NCBI RefSeq assembly: GCF_017498505.1
Contig: NZ_CP071798.1
Span: 1,240,001 to 1,304,000 of the forward strand
Origin: Sporosarcina sp. Te-1
GTDB lineage: Bacteria; Bacillota; Bacilli; Bacillales_A; Planococcaceae
Direction of reading: 5' to 3'
Length of the DNA: 64,000 nucleotides
The translations under genes were made by a program, and so were the position numbers. Shown piece after piece: positions 17,701 to 25,625 of the stretch (its first letter is position 1; each line of letters begins with the position of its first letter). The notes below the pieces were generated by a model that made no database searches, was not told where the DNA came from, and worked only from the letters and a program-made list of their open reading frames with translations.

Positions 17701-18192
17701 AGCTTTAATGATAATCGGATAGCCGAACTTTTCGCCGAAAGAGCTGACATCCTCCAGCGATGTAACTGGTCCGTCGCTGCCCGGAATAACGGGAATGCCT
17801 GCGCGAATCGCCTGTTCCCGCGCTTTCACCTTATCGCCGAACATATCAAGGTGCTCAGATCTAGGACCGATGAAAATGATGCCTTCTTCCTCGAGACGCT
17901 TGGCAAATTGGACATTTTCTGCCAGAAAGCCATATCCTGGATGAACAGCATTGGCCCCGCATTCCTTTGCAATCTGGATGATTCCTTCGATATCCAAATA
18001 GGCATCGATCGGTTTTTTCCCCTCACCGACCAAATAGGATTCATCGGCCTTGTAACGATGGAAAGAACCTCTGTCTTCGGCAGAATAAATGCCGACAGTC
18101 GGTATTTTCAGCTCTGTACAAGCTCGAAAAATACGGATGGCGATTTCGCCTCTGTTTGCTACGAGAATTTTCTTGATTTCTCCCATTTCCAC
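14749..18192 (-). CDS. pyc: Pyruvate carboxylase
   Basis: This large enzyme of about 1147 aa has the usual pyc order. An N-terminal biotin carboxylase ('LVANRGEIAIRIFRA', ATP-grasp 'GGGGRGMRIV') is followed by a carboxyltransferase TIM barrel ('TTFRDAHQSLLATR', metal site 'HLHSHDTSG'). A C-terminal biotinyl domain carries 'TEAMKMET'. It makes oxaloacetate from pyruvate. GTG 18192 is preferred because GGGAG lies 8 bp upstream; ATG 18186 is the alternative. It follows ftsW by one base, so the two are probably co-transcribed, as in Bacillus. Confidence 0.96.
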   Translation of the reverse strand: MEMGEIKKILVANRGEIAIRIFRACTELKIPTVGIYSAEDRGSFHRYKADESYLVGEGKKPIDAYLDIEGIIQIAKECGANAVHPGYGFLAENVQFAKRLEEEGIIFIGPRSEHLDMFGDKVKAREQAIRAGIPVIPGSDGPVTSLEDVSSFGEKFGYPIIIKASLGGGGRGMRIVHAADEVAEAYERARSEAKSAFGSDEVYVEKYITKPKHIEVQIIGDTYGNVVHLYERDCSIQRRHQKVVEIAPSISLDDHLRQQICEAAVLLMKNVSYVNAGTVEFLVSDGQFYFIEVNPRIQVEHTITEMVTGVDIVHAQIHIANGSELHEGKAAVPRQNDIPLFGYAIQSRVTTEDPLNDFMPDTGKLMVYRSGGGFGVRLDAGNGFQGAVITPYYDSLLVKVSTWGTTFRDAAAKMDRNLQEFRIRGIKTNIPFLENVVRHESFLTGDYDTGFIDSTPELFKFPVRLDRGTKLLNYLGNVTVNGFPGIGKQSKPVFHPVRKPAVDLTAPPISGTKQILDERGADGLVDWVKSQKDVLLTDTTFRDAHQSLLATRVRTSDLLNIASESARLMPDLFSYEMWGGATFDVAYRFLKEDPWDRLVKLRKQIPNVLFQMLFRGANAVGYSNYPDNVIREFVKTAAEAGIDVFRIFDSLNWIKGMEVAIEATRDAGKVAEAALCYTGDLLDESRAKYTVDYYKKMAKELEATGAHILAIKDMAGLLKPEAAYRLISELKESISIPIHLHSHDTSGNGIYMYARAIEAGVDIVDTALGAMAGLTSQPSASSLYYALQYGKRNIRADVKALEDLSYYWEDVRKYYQHFESGMISPHSEIYVHEMPGGQYSNLQQQAKAVGLGERWEEVKDMFSRVNLLFGDIVKVTPSSKVVGDMALFMVQNQLDEETVITRGKSIDFPESVIEFFEGYIGQPYGGFPEELQQIVLKGRQPITVRPGELLDDINFEELKQKLDPMMEGQATMQDALAYALYPKVFEEYSAIKKQFGDVSVISTPEFLFGMRLGQEIEVEIERGKTLIVKLVSIGEPQSDGTRIMYFEMNGQPREVLIQDMSVEADVVRKQKADPSNDTHIAATMPGTVLKVAVSTGAKVKRGEHLLITEAMKMETTIQAPFSGTVKAIHVAAGEAISTGDLLLELEH

Positions 18193-18193
18193 T

Positions 18194-19375
18194 TCAGGCA
18201 CTCCCTTTGCTATTATTCTTTTTGTATTTTGTGAACATTGACACATTCATCAATATTCCTAAAGCTAAAGATAACAGAATAACAGAAGTTCCGCCATAGC
18301 TAATAAACGGCAGCGGTACACCCGTCAGTGGAATCAGCCCGGTCAAGCCCCCAATATTAACAAATGTCTGGATTCCGATGACACTACCGATCCCCGCCGC
18401 AAGCATTCGCGCTTGAGGATCTTTCGTACGCATAGCGATGGAAAGCGCACGCAGTACGATAAATCCTAATCCTCCAATCACAATAATGGTTCCTAGGATT
18501 CCCGTCTCCTCTGAAATAACCGCCATAATGACATCTGTCTGAGGTTCAGGCAAATACCCTAGCTTTTGGATAGAGTTCCCTAATCCAAGCCCTTTCACGC
18601 CCCCTGTTCCAATCGCTATATAGCCATTTGCAATCTGATAACCCGATCCCTGCATATAGTCGAAAGGATTCAAAAATGATAAGATCCGACCTTTCCGGCC
18701 ATCTGTCATAATAGAGTCCCATGAGAAAAAGAGGATGATGGCCATCGGTATCATCGCTAACCCAATGTATCCGCAGAGTTTCCCAAAGGTCCGGATTTTA
18801 ATGCCGCTGGAAGCCAGTACAGAGATGGCTGTCATTAGGATTATAAAAGAAGTACCGATATCCGTTTCTGTCATAATTGAACCGACAGCTAGAATTAAGA
18901 TAAATACTGGCGGGGCGATCGATCTATTAATATCATCTATCGTTCCGGCTTCATACTTCTTTGCAAAGACGCTCGCAAAATATATGATGATGACAAGCTT
19001 GGCCACCTCCGACGGTTGGATGCTTCCTAACTTCGACAGTTGGATCCAGCTTTGGGCGCCGACATCCCCTCCGTATCCGATAAAATGGACCAATAGCAGT
19101 AGCACAAACATGACTACGACAGAGGATACCATGAACCCTTTTCGTTTATAATTTTGAAATGGAAAAAAGGCAGCGAAAAAAAATGCAATGATTGCAATTG
19201 ATAAGTTAAGAAGCTGTTTCCTATAGAAGTAGTCCGGCGCATATCCATACATATTTACAGCCCACGCCATACTGGCGCTATAAATCATTACAAGGCCGAA
19301 CGAACATAGCAGGAGATATATAAAAAACAATGGAAAATCGAAATTCTTTAACATTCTTTTAACGTAATTTTTCAT
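18194..19375 (-). CDS. ftsW: FtsW-type peptidoglycan glycosyltransferase
   Basis: This 393-aa SEDS-family protein has about ten membrane helices and the signatures 'MTETDIGTSFI' and, near the C-terminus, 'PLTGVPLPFISYGGTS'. Its position between ylaN and pyc matches Bacillus ftsW (ylaO) rather than rodA or spoVE. It polymerises septal glycan. ATG 19375 has GGGGAAG upstream. Confidence 0.92.
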   Translation of the reverse strand: MKNYVKRMLKNFDFPLFFIYLLLCSFGLVMIYSASMAWAVNMYGYAPDYFYRKQLLNLSIAIIAFFFAAFFPFQNYKRKGFMVSSVVVMFVLLLLVHFIGYGGDVGAQSWIQLSKLGSIQPSEVAKLVIIIYFASVFAKKYEAGTIDDINRSIAPPVFILILAVGSIMTETDIGTSFIILMTAISVLASSGIKIRTFGKLCGYIGLAMIPMAIILFFSWDSIMTDGRKGRILSFLNPFDYMQGSGYQIANGYIAIGTGGVKGLGLGNSIQKLGYLPEPQTDVIMAVISEETGILGTIIVIGGLGFIVLRALSIAMRTKDPQARMLAAGIGSVIGIQTFVNIGGLTGLIPLTGVPLPFISYGGTSVILLSLALGILMNVSMFTKYKKNNSKGSA

Positions 19376-19398
19376 GGCACTTCCCCGTTTTCATTAAA

Positions 19399-19430
19399 TA
19401 AAAAACTCAAACTTTTAACGAGTTTGAGTC
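19399..19430 (-). terminator. Terminator after ylaN
   Basis: On the minus strand ACTCAAAC pairs with GTTTGAGT around a 9-nt loop, followed by T6. It separates ylaN from ftsW. Confidence 0.85.
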
Positions 19431-19436
19431 TTACGT

Positions 19437-19718
19437 TTATTTTTCTGTATATAATTCATGCAAGACATTCATTTCTTTTTCAAGCAAGGAGAGGATTTCC
19501 TTTCCTTTTTCACGTTCGATCAAGCCCAACTTGACAGCGAAGTCGATCTCTCTCGATAGCCCGTACATTTGCGTATCCAACACTTCTTCATAAAGTGGAC
19601 ATTGAGGCATCGTCAAATGATCCATCTGTACTTTGATTAGTTGAGCGATCTTCTCGGCATCTGCCTGAAGTTGCTTCAAAGCTTTCTCCTGATATGTCTC
19701 TTGCAATTCTATATCCAT
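19437..19718 (-). CDS. ylaN: YlaN (DUF1507) small conserved protein
   Basis: This helical protein of about 93 aa matches YlaN of Bacillales along its length ('[41 protein letters not shown]' region). YlaN is linked in B. subtilis to iron homeostasis and Fur. ATG 19718 has GGGGG upstream; the ATG six codons earlier is too close to its AAGGTGA. It has its own promoter and terminator. Confidence 0.92.
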   Translation of the reverse strand: MDIELQETYQEKALKQLQADAEKIAQLIKVQMDHLTMPQCPLYEEVLDTQMYGLSREIDFAVKLGLIEREKGKEILSLLEKEMNVLHELYTEK

Positions 19719-19766
19719 GAGGACGCCCCCATTCACCTTTTATTCCATCATGGTGATCATGAATAA

Positions 19767-19795
19767 ATTGTATCTTTTGAAACGGCAAATTGCAA
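19767..19795 (-). promoter_or_regulatory. Sigma-A promoter of ylaN
   Basis: TTGCAA, a 17-bp spacer and TACAAT read on the minus strand, ending about 50 bp before the ylaN start. Confidence 0.7.
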
Positions 19796-19845
19796 GTGTT
19801 TCCCTCAGTCGGTGAGAATGGTAAATGACTTTCCTCCAATGAAGT

Positions 19846-19861
19846 TAAGCGTTATACTTAA
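19846..19861 (+). promoter_or_regulatory. -10 region with inverted repeat before the YlaL-position gene
   Basis: TATACT is embedded in an inverted repeat of GTTAAG and CTTAAC (7-bp gap). The -35 is poor. The repeat flanks the -10 and may be an operator, but the arms are only 6 bp. Confidence 0.4.
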
Positions 19862-19898
19862 CATATGCCGTATTTATTATAGTAGGAGGTTCTGTATT

Positions 19899-20396
19899 GT
19901 GGAAACAATCATACCAGTGACAGGCAATGTGAAGTTTGCTATTACGTTAGATCCGACTGTTTGGATTTTTGACGATAGAAGGCTTGATCTTGATACATTT
20001 TTTACTGCACAGCACGTGGAGCGTGACGAAATGGAAGAGTATAAAGAAGCCATGGGCAAACATTGGTCCCGTGAAATTATGGAAGGCGCGACTTTCCCTC
20101 CCACGTTGAAGACCGAAAAGAAATATGAGAAGCAAAAGATGCTGACCGGCACATTCGGCATGCTGCTTGAGCCTTTTATAAAAATTGCCGAACCAGGCGA
20201 AGACGCCAAAACATTTTCTTTTGTTACAGGAGCTGGCGAGCATCGTTTCCCTCTAGAAGATGCTAGAAATATGATCCTACAGTACAGTCTGGAAGGAAAA
20301 CCGTTAAAAGAAAGCGGTCCTGTCTATGTGCTGTTCCGCGATGGTTCGAATAGAGAAAATCCGATAAAGGATGTTACCGCCATTCGCGTGGATTAA
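19899..20396 (+). CDS. Conserved hypothetical protein at the ylaL position
   Basis: This soluble acidic protein of about 165 aa has no membrane segment. It has a central acidic and basic region ('TLKTEKKYEKQKMLTGTFGMLLEPFI') and a C-terminal 'VYVLFRDGSNRENPIKDVTAIRVD'. GTG 19899 follows TAGGAGG. It precedes ylaI by 24 bp and is probably co-transcribed with it. The location agrees with B. subtilis ylaL, but I cannot confirm homology by eye. Confidence 0.75.
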   Translation: METIIPVTGNVKFAITLDPTVWIFDDRRLDLDTFFTAQHVERDEMEEYKEAMGKHWSREIMEGATFPPTLKTEKKYEKQKMLTGTFGMLLEPFIKIAEPGEDAKTFSFVTGAGEHRFPLEDARNMILQYSLEGKPLKESGPVYVLFRDGSNRENPIKDVTAIRVD

Positions 20397-20420
20397 GACC
20401 ATTTTAAAGGAGTTGATGAG

Positions 20421-20624
20421 ATGCGTGTAAAATGCGTCTTATGCGATGAAATCGGACAACTACCGGATGACCTGCCGCTCGCAAAGAAGCTGCGCAACCA
20501 TCCGATCAACACCTATATGTGCGAAATATGCCATGAGCGGATCGCAGACGAGACAGGCAAGCGCCTGGCGACCGGAAATTTTACGTTCTACCGCAGCTCG
20601 CACGTATCAGAAAAGGATTTTTAA
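20421..20624 (+). CDS. ylaI: YlaI (DUF2197) zinc-ribbon-like small protein
   Basis: The 67-aa protein has two CxxC pairs (CVLC near residue 5 and CEIC near residue 35) separated by a basic stretch, fitting the YlaI family and a zinc-binding knuckle. AAAGGAG precedes the ATG. Function unknown. Confidence 0.88.
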   Translation: MRVKCVLCDEIGQLPDDLPLAKKLRNHPINTYMCEICHERIADETGKRLATGNFTFYRSSHVSEKDF

Positions 20625-20647
20625 TACAATCGAAGATGACCTTATGT

Positions 20648-20684
20648 AAAAAGGACCCTGTCAAGAAACGACAGAGTCCTTTTT
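20648..20684. terminator. Bidirectional terminator between ylaI and ylaH
   Basis: AAAAAGGAC-CTGTC pairs with GACAG-GTCCTTTTT around a short loop, with one mismatch. The hairpin overlaps the last codons of ylaH on the minus strand. Confidence 0.85.
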
Positions 20685-20996
20685 ATGTTCATTGAGACGA
20701 CGCAGCCGATAGATAATCAGAATAAGCGCCGCTACAATGAGACCTTCAACAATTGGAAGGAATATGGCGAAAAACGTTAATATAATGCATCCGGCAAACA
20801 GGAAGCTATAGACAACGATATTTTGCCAAAACTTTATTTTCCTAGCGAATCCTAACTTATATACGATGGCTGAAAGGATGAAGACAACCCCGAACAACAC
20901 GATACCAGTAACGGATGATGATGTCAGTTCATAAATCATTCGAACAACTGGAGACATTGCTTCGATTGTTTCTGCATCCCCGATAGTACCATTCAT
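20661..20996 (-). CDS. ylaH: YlaH-like membrane protein
   Basis: The protein of about 111 aa has three hydrophobic helices and a short basic tail ('RLRRLNEHKK'), and matches the YlaH family of Bacillales. ATG 20996 has GAAGGGA nine bases upstream; an ATG three codons earlier overlaps that site. Function unknown. It lies just downstream of typA, as usual. Confidence 0.85.
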   Translation of the reverse strand: MNGTIGDAETIEAMSPVVRMIYELTSSSVTGIVLFGVVFILSAIVYKLGFARKIKFWQNIVVYSFLFAGCIILTFFAIFLPIVEGLIVAALILIIYRLRRLNEHKKDSVVS

Positions 20997-21062
20997 ATAG
21001 CACATTCCCTTCTAAACAAAGCGATTGTACGCATTCTTTTTACTAGCTTCGTTCATTATACC

Positions 21063-22904
21063 TCATTCACCGAGTTTTTTCTTTTTTTGTGCACGTTCCC
21101 GCTCGTTTTTGTCAAGAATCTTCTTACGCAAACGAATCGATTGCGGTGTCACTTCACAATATTCATCATCCCCGACATATTGCAAAGCCTCTTCCAAGGA
21201 TAAAATCCGAGGTTTTTTTGTAGTGACCGTCTGATCTTTCGTAGCCGAACGAACGTTGGTCGCATGTTTCACTTTTGTCAAGTTAATCGTCAAGTCATTA
21301 TCGCGGTTGTTTTCTCCAACAATCATGCCGGCATAGATGTCAGTTCCAGCTTCTACGAACATGACGCCCCGATCTTCCAATTGCATTATACCATAGCCTG
21401 TTACGGTACCGTTTTCCATGGATACCAAGACTCCATGACGGCGTCCGCCAACACGTCCTGCAGCGACCGGCTTGTAGGAATCAAAGGTATGGTTGATGAT
21501 CCCATATCCTCTTGTAAGCGTTAGGAATTCTGTAGAGTAACCAATCAATCCTCGGGCTGGTACTAGGAAGATGAGTCGGACTTGACCATTTCCATTATTA
21601 ATCATATCAAGCATTTCACCTTTACGTTCACCAATCGATTCAATAATTGCACCTGTATACTCTTCAGGTATATCGATCTGGACGCGCTCAACGGGTTCAC
21701 TTCTTACTCCGTCAATCGTTTTTACAATGACTTCCGGCTTCGATACTTGCAGTTCATACCCTTCCCGGCGCATATTTTCAATTAAGATGGAAAGATGCAA
21801 TTCTCCACGTCCGGAAACAACCCACGCATCCGGAGAATCAGTCGGATCAACCCGCAATGACACATCTGTCTGCAATTGTTGTTCTAGACGTTCTTCGATC
21901 TTACGGGCAGTCACCCATTTCCCTTCCTTCCCGGCAAACGGGCTGTTATTCACTAAGAATGTCATTTGCAAGGTAGGTTCGTCCACATGAAGTTCCGGCA
22001 ATGCTTCCAAATGATCGACCGGGCAGACTGTTTCGCCAACGTCAATATCCTCCATGCCTGATACAGCAATCAGATCGCCGGCAAACGCTTCTTGTATTTC
22101 AATCCGCTTTAATCCAAGGAATCCATACATTTTCGTGACACGGAAATTTTTCGTAGATCCATCCCGTTTCATGACTGATACCTGCTGCCCGACCTTCATC
22201 GTGCCGCGGAAAACACGACCGATCCCAATCCGGCCCACATAATCATTATAGTCAAGAAGCGAAACCTGGAACTGCAATGGTTCCTCCCGGTTATCGATCG
22301 GAGCCGGGATATGTTCCAAGATGGCGTCAAAAAGGACGCGAAGCGTGTCCTCTTGCTCTGCCGGATTCGGCGAGAGGCTGGCTGTTCCATTAAAACCGGA
22401 TGCATAGACAACCGGGAACTCAAGCTGATCATCGTTCGCATCGAGTTCAATGAATAACTCAAGGACTTCATCAACGACTTCTTCCGGACGAGCGAATTCG
22501 CGGTCGATTTTATTGACAACAACGATTGGCTTTAAATTAGTCTCCAGCGCTTTTTTTAATACAAAGCGAGTTTGCGGCATACAACCTTCGAATGAATCGA
22601 CGACGAGGATAACTCCGTCTACCATTCGCAAGATACGTTCCACTTCGCCGCCAAAGTCGGCGTGTCCTGGTGTATCCAAGATATTGATTTTTGTATTTTT
22701 ATATTCAATTCCAGTGTTCTTTGCAAGAATCGTAATACCACGTTCCCGCTCCAAATCATTAGAATCCATTGCGCGTTCATCCACATGTTCGTTCGAACGG
22801 AAAATTCCTGATTGTTTAAGCAACTGGTCGACAAGTGTCGTTTTTCCATGGTCAACGTGGGCAATAATTGCTATATTACGTAAATCATTACGAGATGTAG
22901 TCAT
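21063..22904 (-). CDS. typA: TypA/BipA translational GTPase
   Basis: The roughly 613-aa GTPase has G1 'AHVDHGKTTL', G2/G3 'ERGITI' and 'DTPGHADFGGEV', G4 'NKID', EF-G-like domains III and V and the BipA-specific C-terminal domain ('GRVGGRRHGVLVS'). It acts on ribosome assembly under stress and cold. ATG 22904 follows GGAGTGAAATT. A longer reading from 22979 has no ribosome site. Confidence 0.96.
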   Translation of the reverse strand: MTTSRNDLRNIAIIAHVDHGKTTLVDQLLKQSGIFRSNEHVDERAMDSNDLERERGITILAKNTGIEYKNTKINILDTPGHADFGGEVERILRMVDGVILVVDSFEGCMPQTRFVLKKALETNLKPIVVVNKIDREFARPEEVVDEVLELFIELDANDDQLEFPVVYASGFNGTASLSPNPAEQEDTLRVLFDAILEHIPAPIDNREEPLQFQVSLLDYNDYVGRIGIGRVFRGTMKVGQQVSVMKRDGSTKNFRVTKMYGFLGLKRIEIQEAFAGDLIAVSGMEDIDVGETVCPVDHLEALPELHVDEPTLQMTFLVNNSPFAGKEGKWVTARKIEERLEQQLQTDVSLRVDPTDSPDAWVVSGRGELHLSILIENMRREGYELQVSKPEVIVKTIDGVRSEPVERVQIDIPEEYTGAIIESIGERKGEMLDMINNGNGQVRLIFLVPARGLIGYSTEFLTLTRGYGIINHTFDSYKPVAAGRVGGRRHGVLVSMENGTVTGYGIMQLEDRGVMFVEAGTDIYAGMIVGENNRDNDLTINLTKVKHATNVRSATKDQTVTTKKPRILSLEEALQYVGDDEYCEVTPQSIRLRKKILDKNERERAQKKKKLGE

Positions 22905-22946
22905 AATTTCACTCCAATATTCTTTTTTCAGGTGATTAACTGTGTT

Positions 22947-22952
22947 ATTATA
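22947..22952 (-). promoter_or_regulatory. -10 of the typA promoter
   Basis: A perfect TATAAT on the minus strand lies about 40 bp before the typA start, with a T-rich weak -35 at 17 bp. Confidence 0.55.
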
Positions 22953-23002
22953 GCACATGAGTAGAAGATTAAAAAACATTTACTTTATGTGGAGGGTTTT
23001 TT

Positions 23003-23188
23003 TTGAATAATATAAAGTGGGTTTTCGTGCTTTATTCATTAGGTGCTGTCGCAGCCATGTGCGGAATCGGTGTTGCTGTCGGCATGCGTAGTATCCCCGT
23101 TGCCATAGTTGCTATTCTCGCATTAATTTTCGTCATGGGTAATGGATTTAAGACGAAAAAGAAAATGCGTGAAAAAGGTTTATTATAA
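23003..23188 (+). CDS. ylaF: YlaF/DUF5325 small membrane protein
   Basis: This 61-aa protein has two membrane helices with a Gly-rich turn ('GIGVAVGMRSIP') and a basic C-terminus. The start is TTG 23003 after GGAGGG. Position (divergent from typA) and length match YlaF. Function unknown. Confidence 0.82.
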   Translation: MNNIKWVFVLYSLGAVAAMCGIGVAVGMRSIPVAIVAILALIFVMGNGFKTKKKMREKGLL

Positions 23189-23211
23189 ATACAGGCCCTT
23201 GCAGCCTCTTC

Positions 23212-23257
23212 AAATAAAGGACTGGCAGAGTTTGAATCCCTGCCAGTCCTTTATTTT
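23212..23257. terminator. Bidirectional terminator between ylaF and suhB
   Basis: A 17-bp stem (23212-23228 with 23240-23256) is flanked by A-rich and T-rich tails and serves both convergent genes. Confidence 0.88.
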
Positions 23258-23273
23258 ATGTAATTGGGCATCA

Positions 23274-24065
23274 TTATTTTAAACGGATGTAGTGCCGCAG
23301 CATGTCATCATGCAGTCCGGGACGAGCCACGATGAATGTGTCTGTTCCAAGCAGATGAGGCGTTTCTCCTCTCAAATTTGTCGTCACTGCTCCCACTTCC
23401 TGTGCAATGACCATGCCGCCCGCTATATCCCATGGCGCGAGGCGCATCGATACATATGCGTCTATTCTGCCGGACGCTACATAAGCAAGCTCGATGGCAG
23501 CAGAACCGTACGAGCGAGTGCCTCTACATTTTGCAACGAGCTCAATAAGCGGTTCATGTTCCACTCGCCGATTCGGCACGACCCAGCTTGCATTAATGCC
23601 AATGACGGCTTGTTCAAGCGGCGTCACTTCCAGAAGAGGGAGTCTCTCGTCATTGAAGTAGGCACCTTCCCCTTTGACTGCGTGATAGAAGTCGTCCGCC
23701 ATTACATCATAAATATACCCAAGCATTCCGACGCCGTCTTGGTAAATGCCAAGTGATATGGCGAAGTTTCTCTTCTGATGAACAAAATTCATCGTTCCGT
23801 CGATCGGGTCTAACAGCCATACCACACCATCCAATGTCTCGATTCTGTCCCCAAACCCTTCTTCTCCAAAAATTTTATGCTCAGGGAAGTTCTCTCTAAT
23901 TCGTTCTATAAAAAACCGTTCCACTTCTTTATCAATATTCGTAACTAAATCATTCGCCTCTGCCTTCGACTCTACATCGATTTGGCTGTAGAACGATATT
24001 CTTATTTTATGTCCCGCTTCTCGTATTAGCGATTTTGCGAAACGATCGATATACCCTAAGTTCAT
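23274..24065 (-). CDS. suhB: Inositol monophosphatase family protein
   Basis: The 263-aa metal-dependent phosphatase has the motifs 'GEEGFGD' (about residue 66), 'LLDPIDGTMNF' (about 84) and 'PWDIAGG' (about 210), which hold the Mg2+ ligands. It corresponds to B. subtilis YktC. ATG 24065 has AGAGGTG upstream, with an extended -10 promoter just before it. The substrate, inositol-1-phosphate or another sugar phosphate or pAp-like compound, cannot be told. Confidence 0.92.
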   Translation of the reverse strand: MNLGYIDRFAKSLIREAGHKIRISFYSQIDVESKAEANDLVTNIDKEVERFFIERIRENFPEHKIFGEEGFGDRIETLDGVVWLLDPIDGTMNFVHQKRNFAISLGIYQDGVGMLGYIYDVMADDFYHAVKGEGAYFNDERLPLLEVTPLEQAVIGINASWVVPNRRVEHEPLIELVAKCRGTRSYGSAAIELAYVASGRIDAYVSMRLAPWDIAGGMVIAQEVGAVTTNLRGETPHLLGTDTFIVARPGLHDDMLRHYIRLK

Positions 24066-24098
24066 GCCAACACCTCTTCATCATTCAACATTTTGTCC

Positions 24099-24107
24099 AG
24101 TATACCA
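24099..24107 (-). promoter_or_regulatory. Extended -10 promoter of suhB
   Basis: TGGTATACT on the minus strand gives an extended -10 about 35 bp before the suhB start. No clear -35 is present, as is common for extended -10 sites. Confidence 0.55.
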
Positions 24108-24329
24108 TACATCTTCATGTTATCAGTCGCCAGACCGCTAGCCATGGTCTTGGCGCTGGCCCAGCTGTCATGGAAACGACAAAACGACAAATTTGAAAGA
24201 GACCATTCTCCATTGTTAACAACTGCCTTTATCCTTTTTAAAGTCCAACGCAAAAAAAGGCAACCGTTCACATCATCTTCCTATCAGAAGAGCGTGGACA
24301 GAAGCCTTTTTTCGGGTAGCAATGTTCGG

Positions 24330-24527
24330 TTAGGCAAAAGCATTGAACGTCTCCAGCTCACCATGAATTTCAGTCAGTCTTTTCTTGCTCTTGCCGATCT
24401 GCTTTGAGTCATTTTCCTGTACAGCATCGTAAAGAGTAGCCAATTCATAATCAAGTTCCAACTGAAGCAAATTGACATATTCCTTTTCAATTTCAGCTTT
24501 TCGTATAATATGGACCACTTGTTTCAT
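24330..24527 (-). CDS. Small helical protein of 65 aa (ykzI position)
   Basis: This is a charged, Leu- and Glu-rich, wholly helical-looking protein ('AEIEKEYVNLLQLELDYELA') without membrane segments. AAGGAG lies nine bases before ATG 24527, supporting translation. It lies between suhB and the yktB-like gene, where B. subtilis has ykzI; homology is not verified. A role as a small adaptor or regulator is possible but unknown. Confidence 0.72.
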   Translation of the reverse strand: MKQVVHIIRKAEIEKEYVNLLQLELDYELATLYDAVQENDSKQIGKSKKRLTEIHGELETFNAFA

Positions 24528-24684
24528 GTTCAACACTCCTTCATGAAGTATAGTTTTCCGTGCTTATCACTTACTATAAAGTATGCCGGCCTCTTTACTT
24601 TTGTTAGTTATAAGCCTTCTTGTATAAGATTGTTCCCCATTTTCTGTTACGATAAACGTGGAATAAATGAATGGAGGAATTTAA

Positions 24685-25320
24685 TTGGCAACTAAGACAA
24701 CTTATTGGACACCGGACGATTTTAATGTGTTCACCATTGAAGGTCTAGAGCATCGGATGACCGCACTTCAAACACGGATCCAGCCAAAATTCAGCGAACT
24801 GGGACAGTATTTCGCTTCCCATTTATCCTCTTATGGAAAAGGCGAGTTTTTCCCGCATGTCGCTAAACATGCCAGACGAACTGTGAACCCGCCAAAAGAC
24901 AGCTGGGTCGCATTTGCTCCAGTTAAACGTGGGTACAAGGCGCTTCCACATTTTCAAATAGGATTATGGAATACCCACCTCTTCATTATTTTAGCTGTCA
25001 TTTATGAGAATCCGGATAAGAAAGGGATTACGGAAAGACTGCAAGCCAATATGAACGTCCTGACTTCTTTGCCACCGACTTATATCGTTTCCGGAGACCA
25101 TATGAAACCGGAAGCACAAACGATCAAAGAAGCAGGAGAAGCTGGAATTGAAGGCTTGCTGGAACGACTACAAAGTGTAAAAAAAGCGGAATTTATTGTC
25201 GGCAGGCATGTGCCACGGGATGAGGCCGTCACGTTATCAAAAGAAGCTTTCATGGAATTAGCGCAGCAGACAATGGACGCATTGCTCCCCGTATATGACG
25301 TAATCATCGGCGGACATTAA
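24685..25320 (+). CDS. yktB: DUF1054/UPF0637 family protein (YktB-like)
   Basis: This 211-aa soluble protein matches the DUF1054 family in length and sequence ('WTPDDFNVFTIEGLEHRM' N-terminus, 'PKDSWVAFAPVKRGYKALPHFQIGL'). The start is TTG 24685 with GGAGGA upstream. Function unknown. Confidence 0.9.
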   Translation: MATKTTYWTPDDFNVFTIEGLEHRMTALQTRIQPKFSELGQYFASHLSSYGKGEFFPHVAKHARRTVNPPKDSWVAFAPVKRGYKALPHFQIGLWNTHLFIILAVIYENPDKKGITERLQANMNVLTSLPPTYIVSGDHMKPEAQTIKEAGEAGIEGLLERLQSVKKAEFIVGRHVPRDEAVTLSKEAFMELAQQTMDALLPVYDVIIGGH

Positions 25321-25348
25321 AAGAGTGCAGCTCGCGCAGCACTCTTTT
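25319..25348. terminator. Bidirectional terminator between yktB and yktA
   Basis: AAAAGAGTGC pairs with GCACTCTTTT around a 10-nt loop. It begins inside the yktB stop codon. Confidence 0.85.
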
Positions 25349-25352
25349 CGTT

Positions 25353-25625
25353 TCATTGTCCTGATATGGCATCACCATCATTCGCTTCCTTGGCCAGTTT
25401 AACGATGTGGTAACTGTTAAGGCCGCTCGCCTCTTCAAATTCCTTGAATAATGTTTTCTCTTCGGCCATTGATGGCACAATTCCTTTGAATTTTCGGTAC
25501 GCTTGCATAAATTCTGCCCGTTCCACCTTTGTTTCATAAGCTTTTTCAATCATTTCAAAAAAAGAGACGACTTCGATAATCTCTTGGGTGGACCAATCAT
25601 GTCGTATCGGATAACTATATTCCAT
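25353..25625 (-). CDS. yktA: UPF0223 family protein (YktA-like)
   Basis: The 90-aa acidic helical protein matches UPF0223 ('YSYPIRHDWSTQEIIEVV' N-terminus, 'GLNSYHIVKLAKEA'). ATG 25625 follows GGAGGAG at nine bases. Its start overlaps the end of the upstream oxidoreductase gene by 11 bp, so the two are translationally coupled. Function unknown. Confidence 0.9.
   Translation of the reverse strand: MEYSYPIRHDWSTQEIIEVVSFFEMIEKAYETKVERAEFMQAYRKFKGIVPSMAEEKTLFKEFEEASGLNSYHIVKLAKEANDGDAISGQ

Noticed and set aside
24062..24271. Open frame upstream of suhB
   Set aside because: It lacks a ribosome site and contains the extended -10 promoter of suhB.
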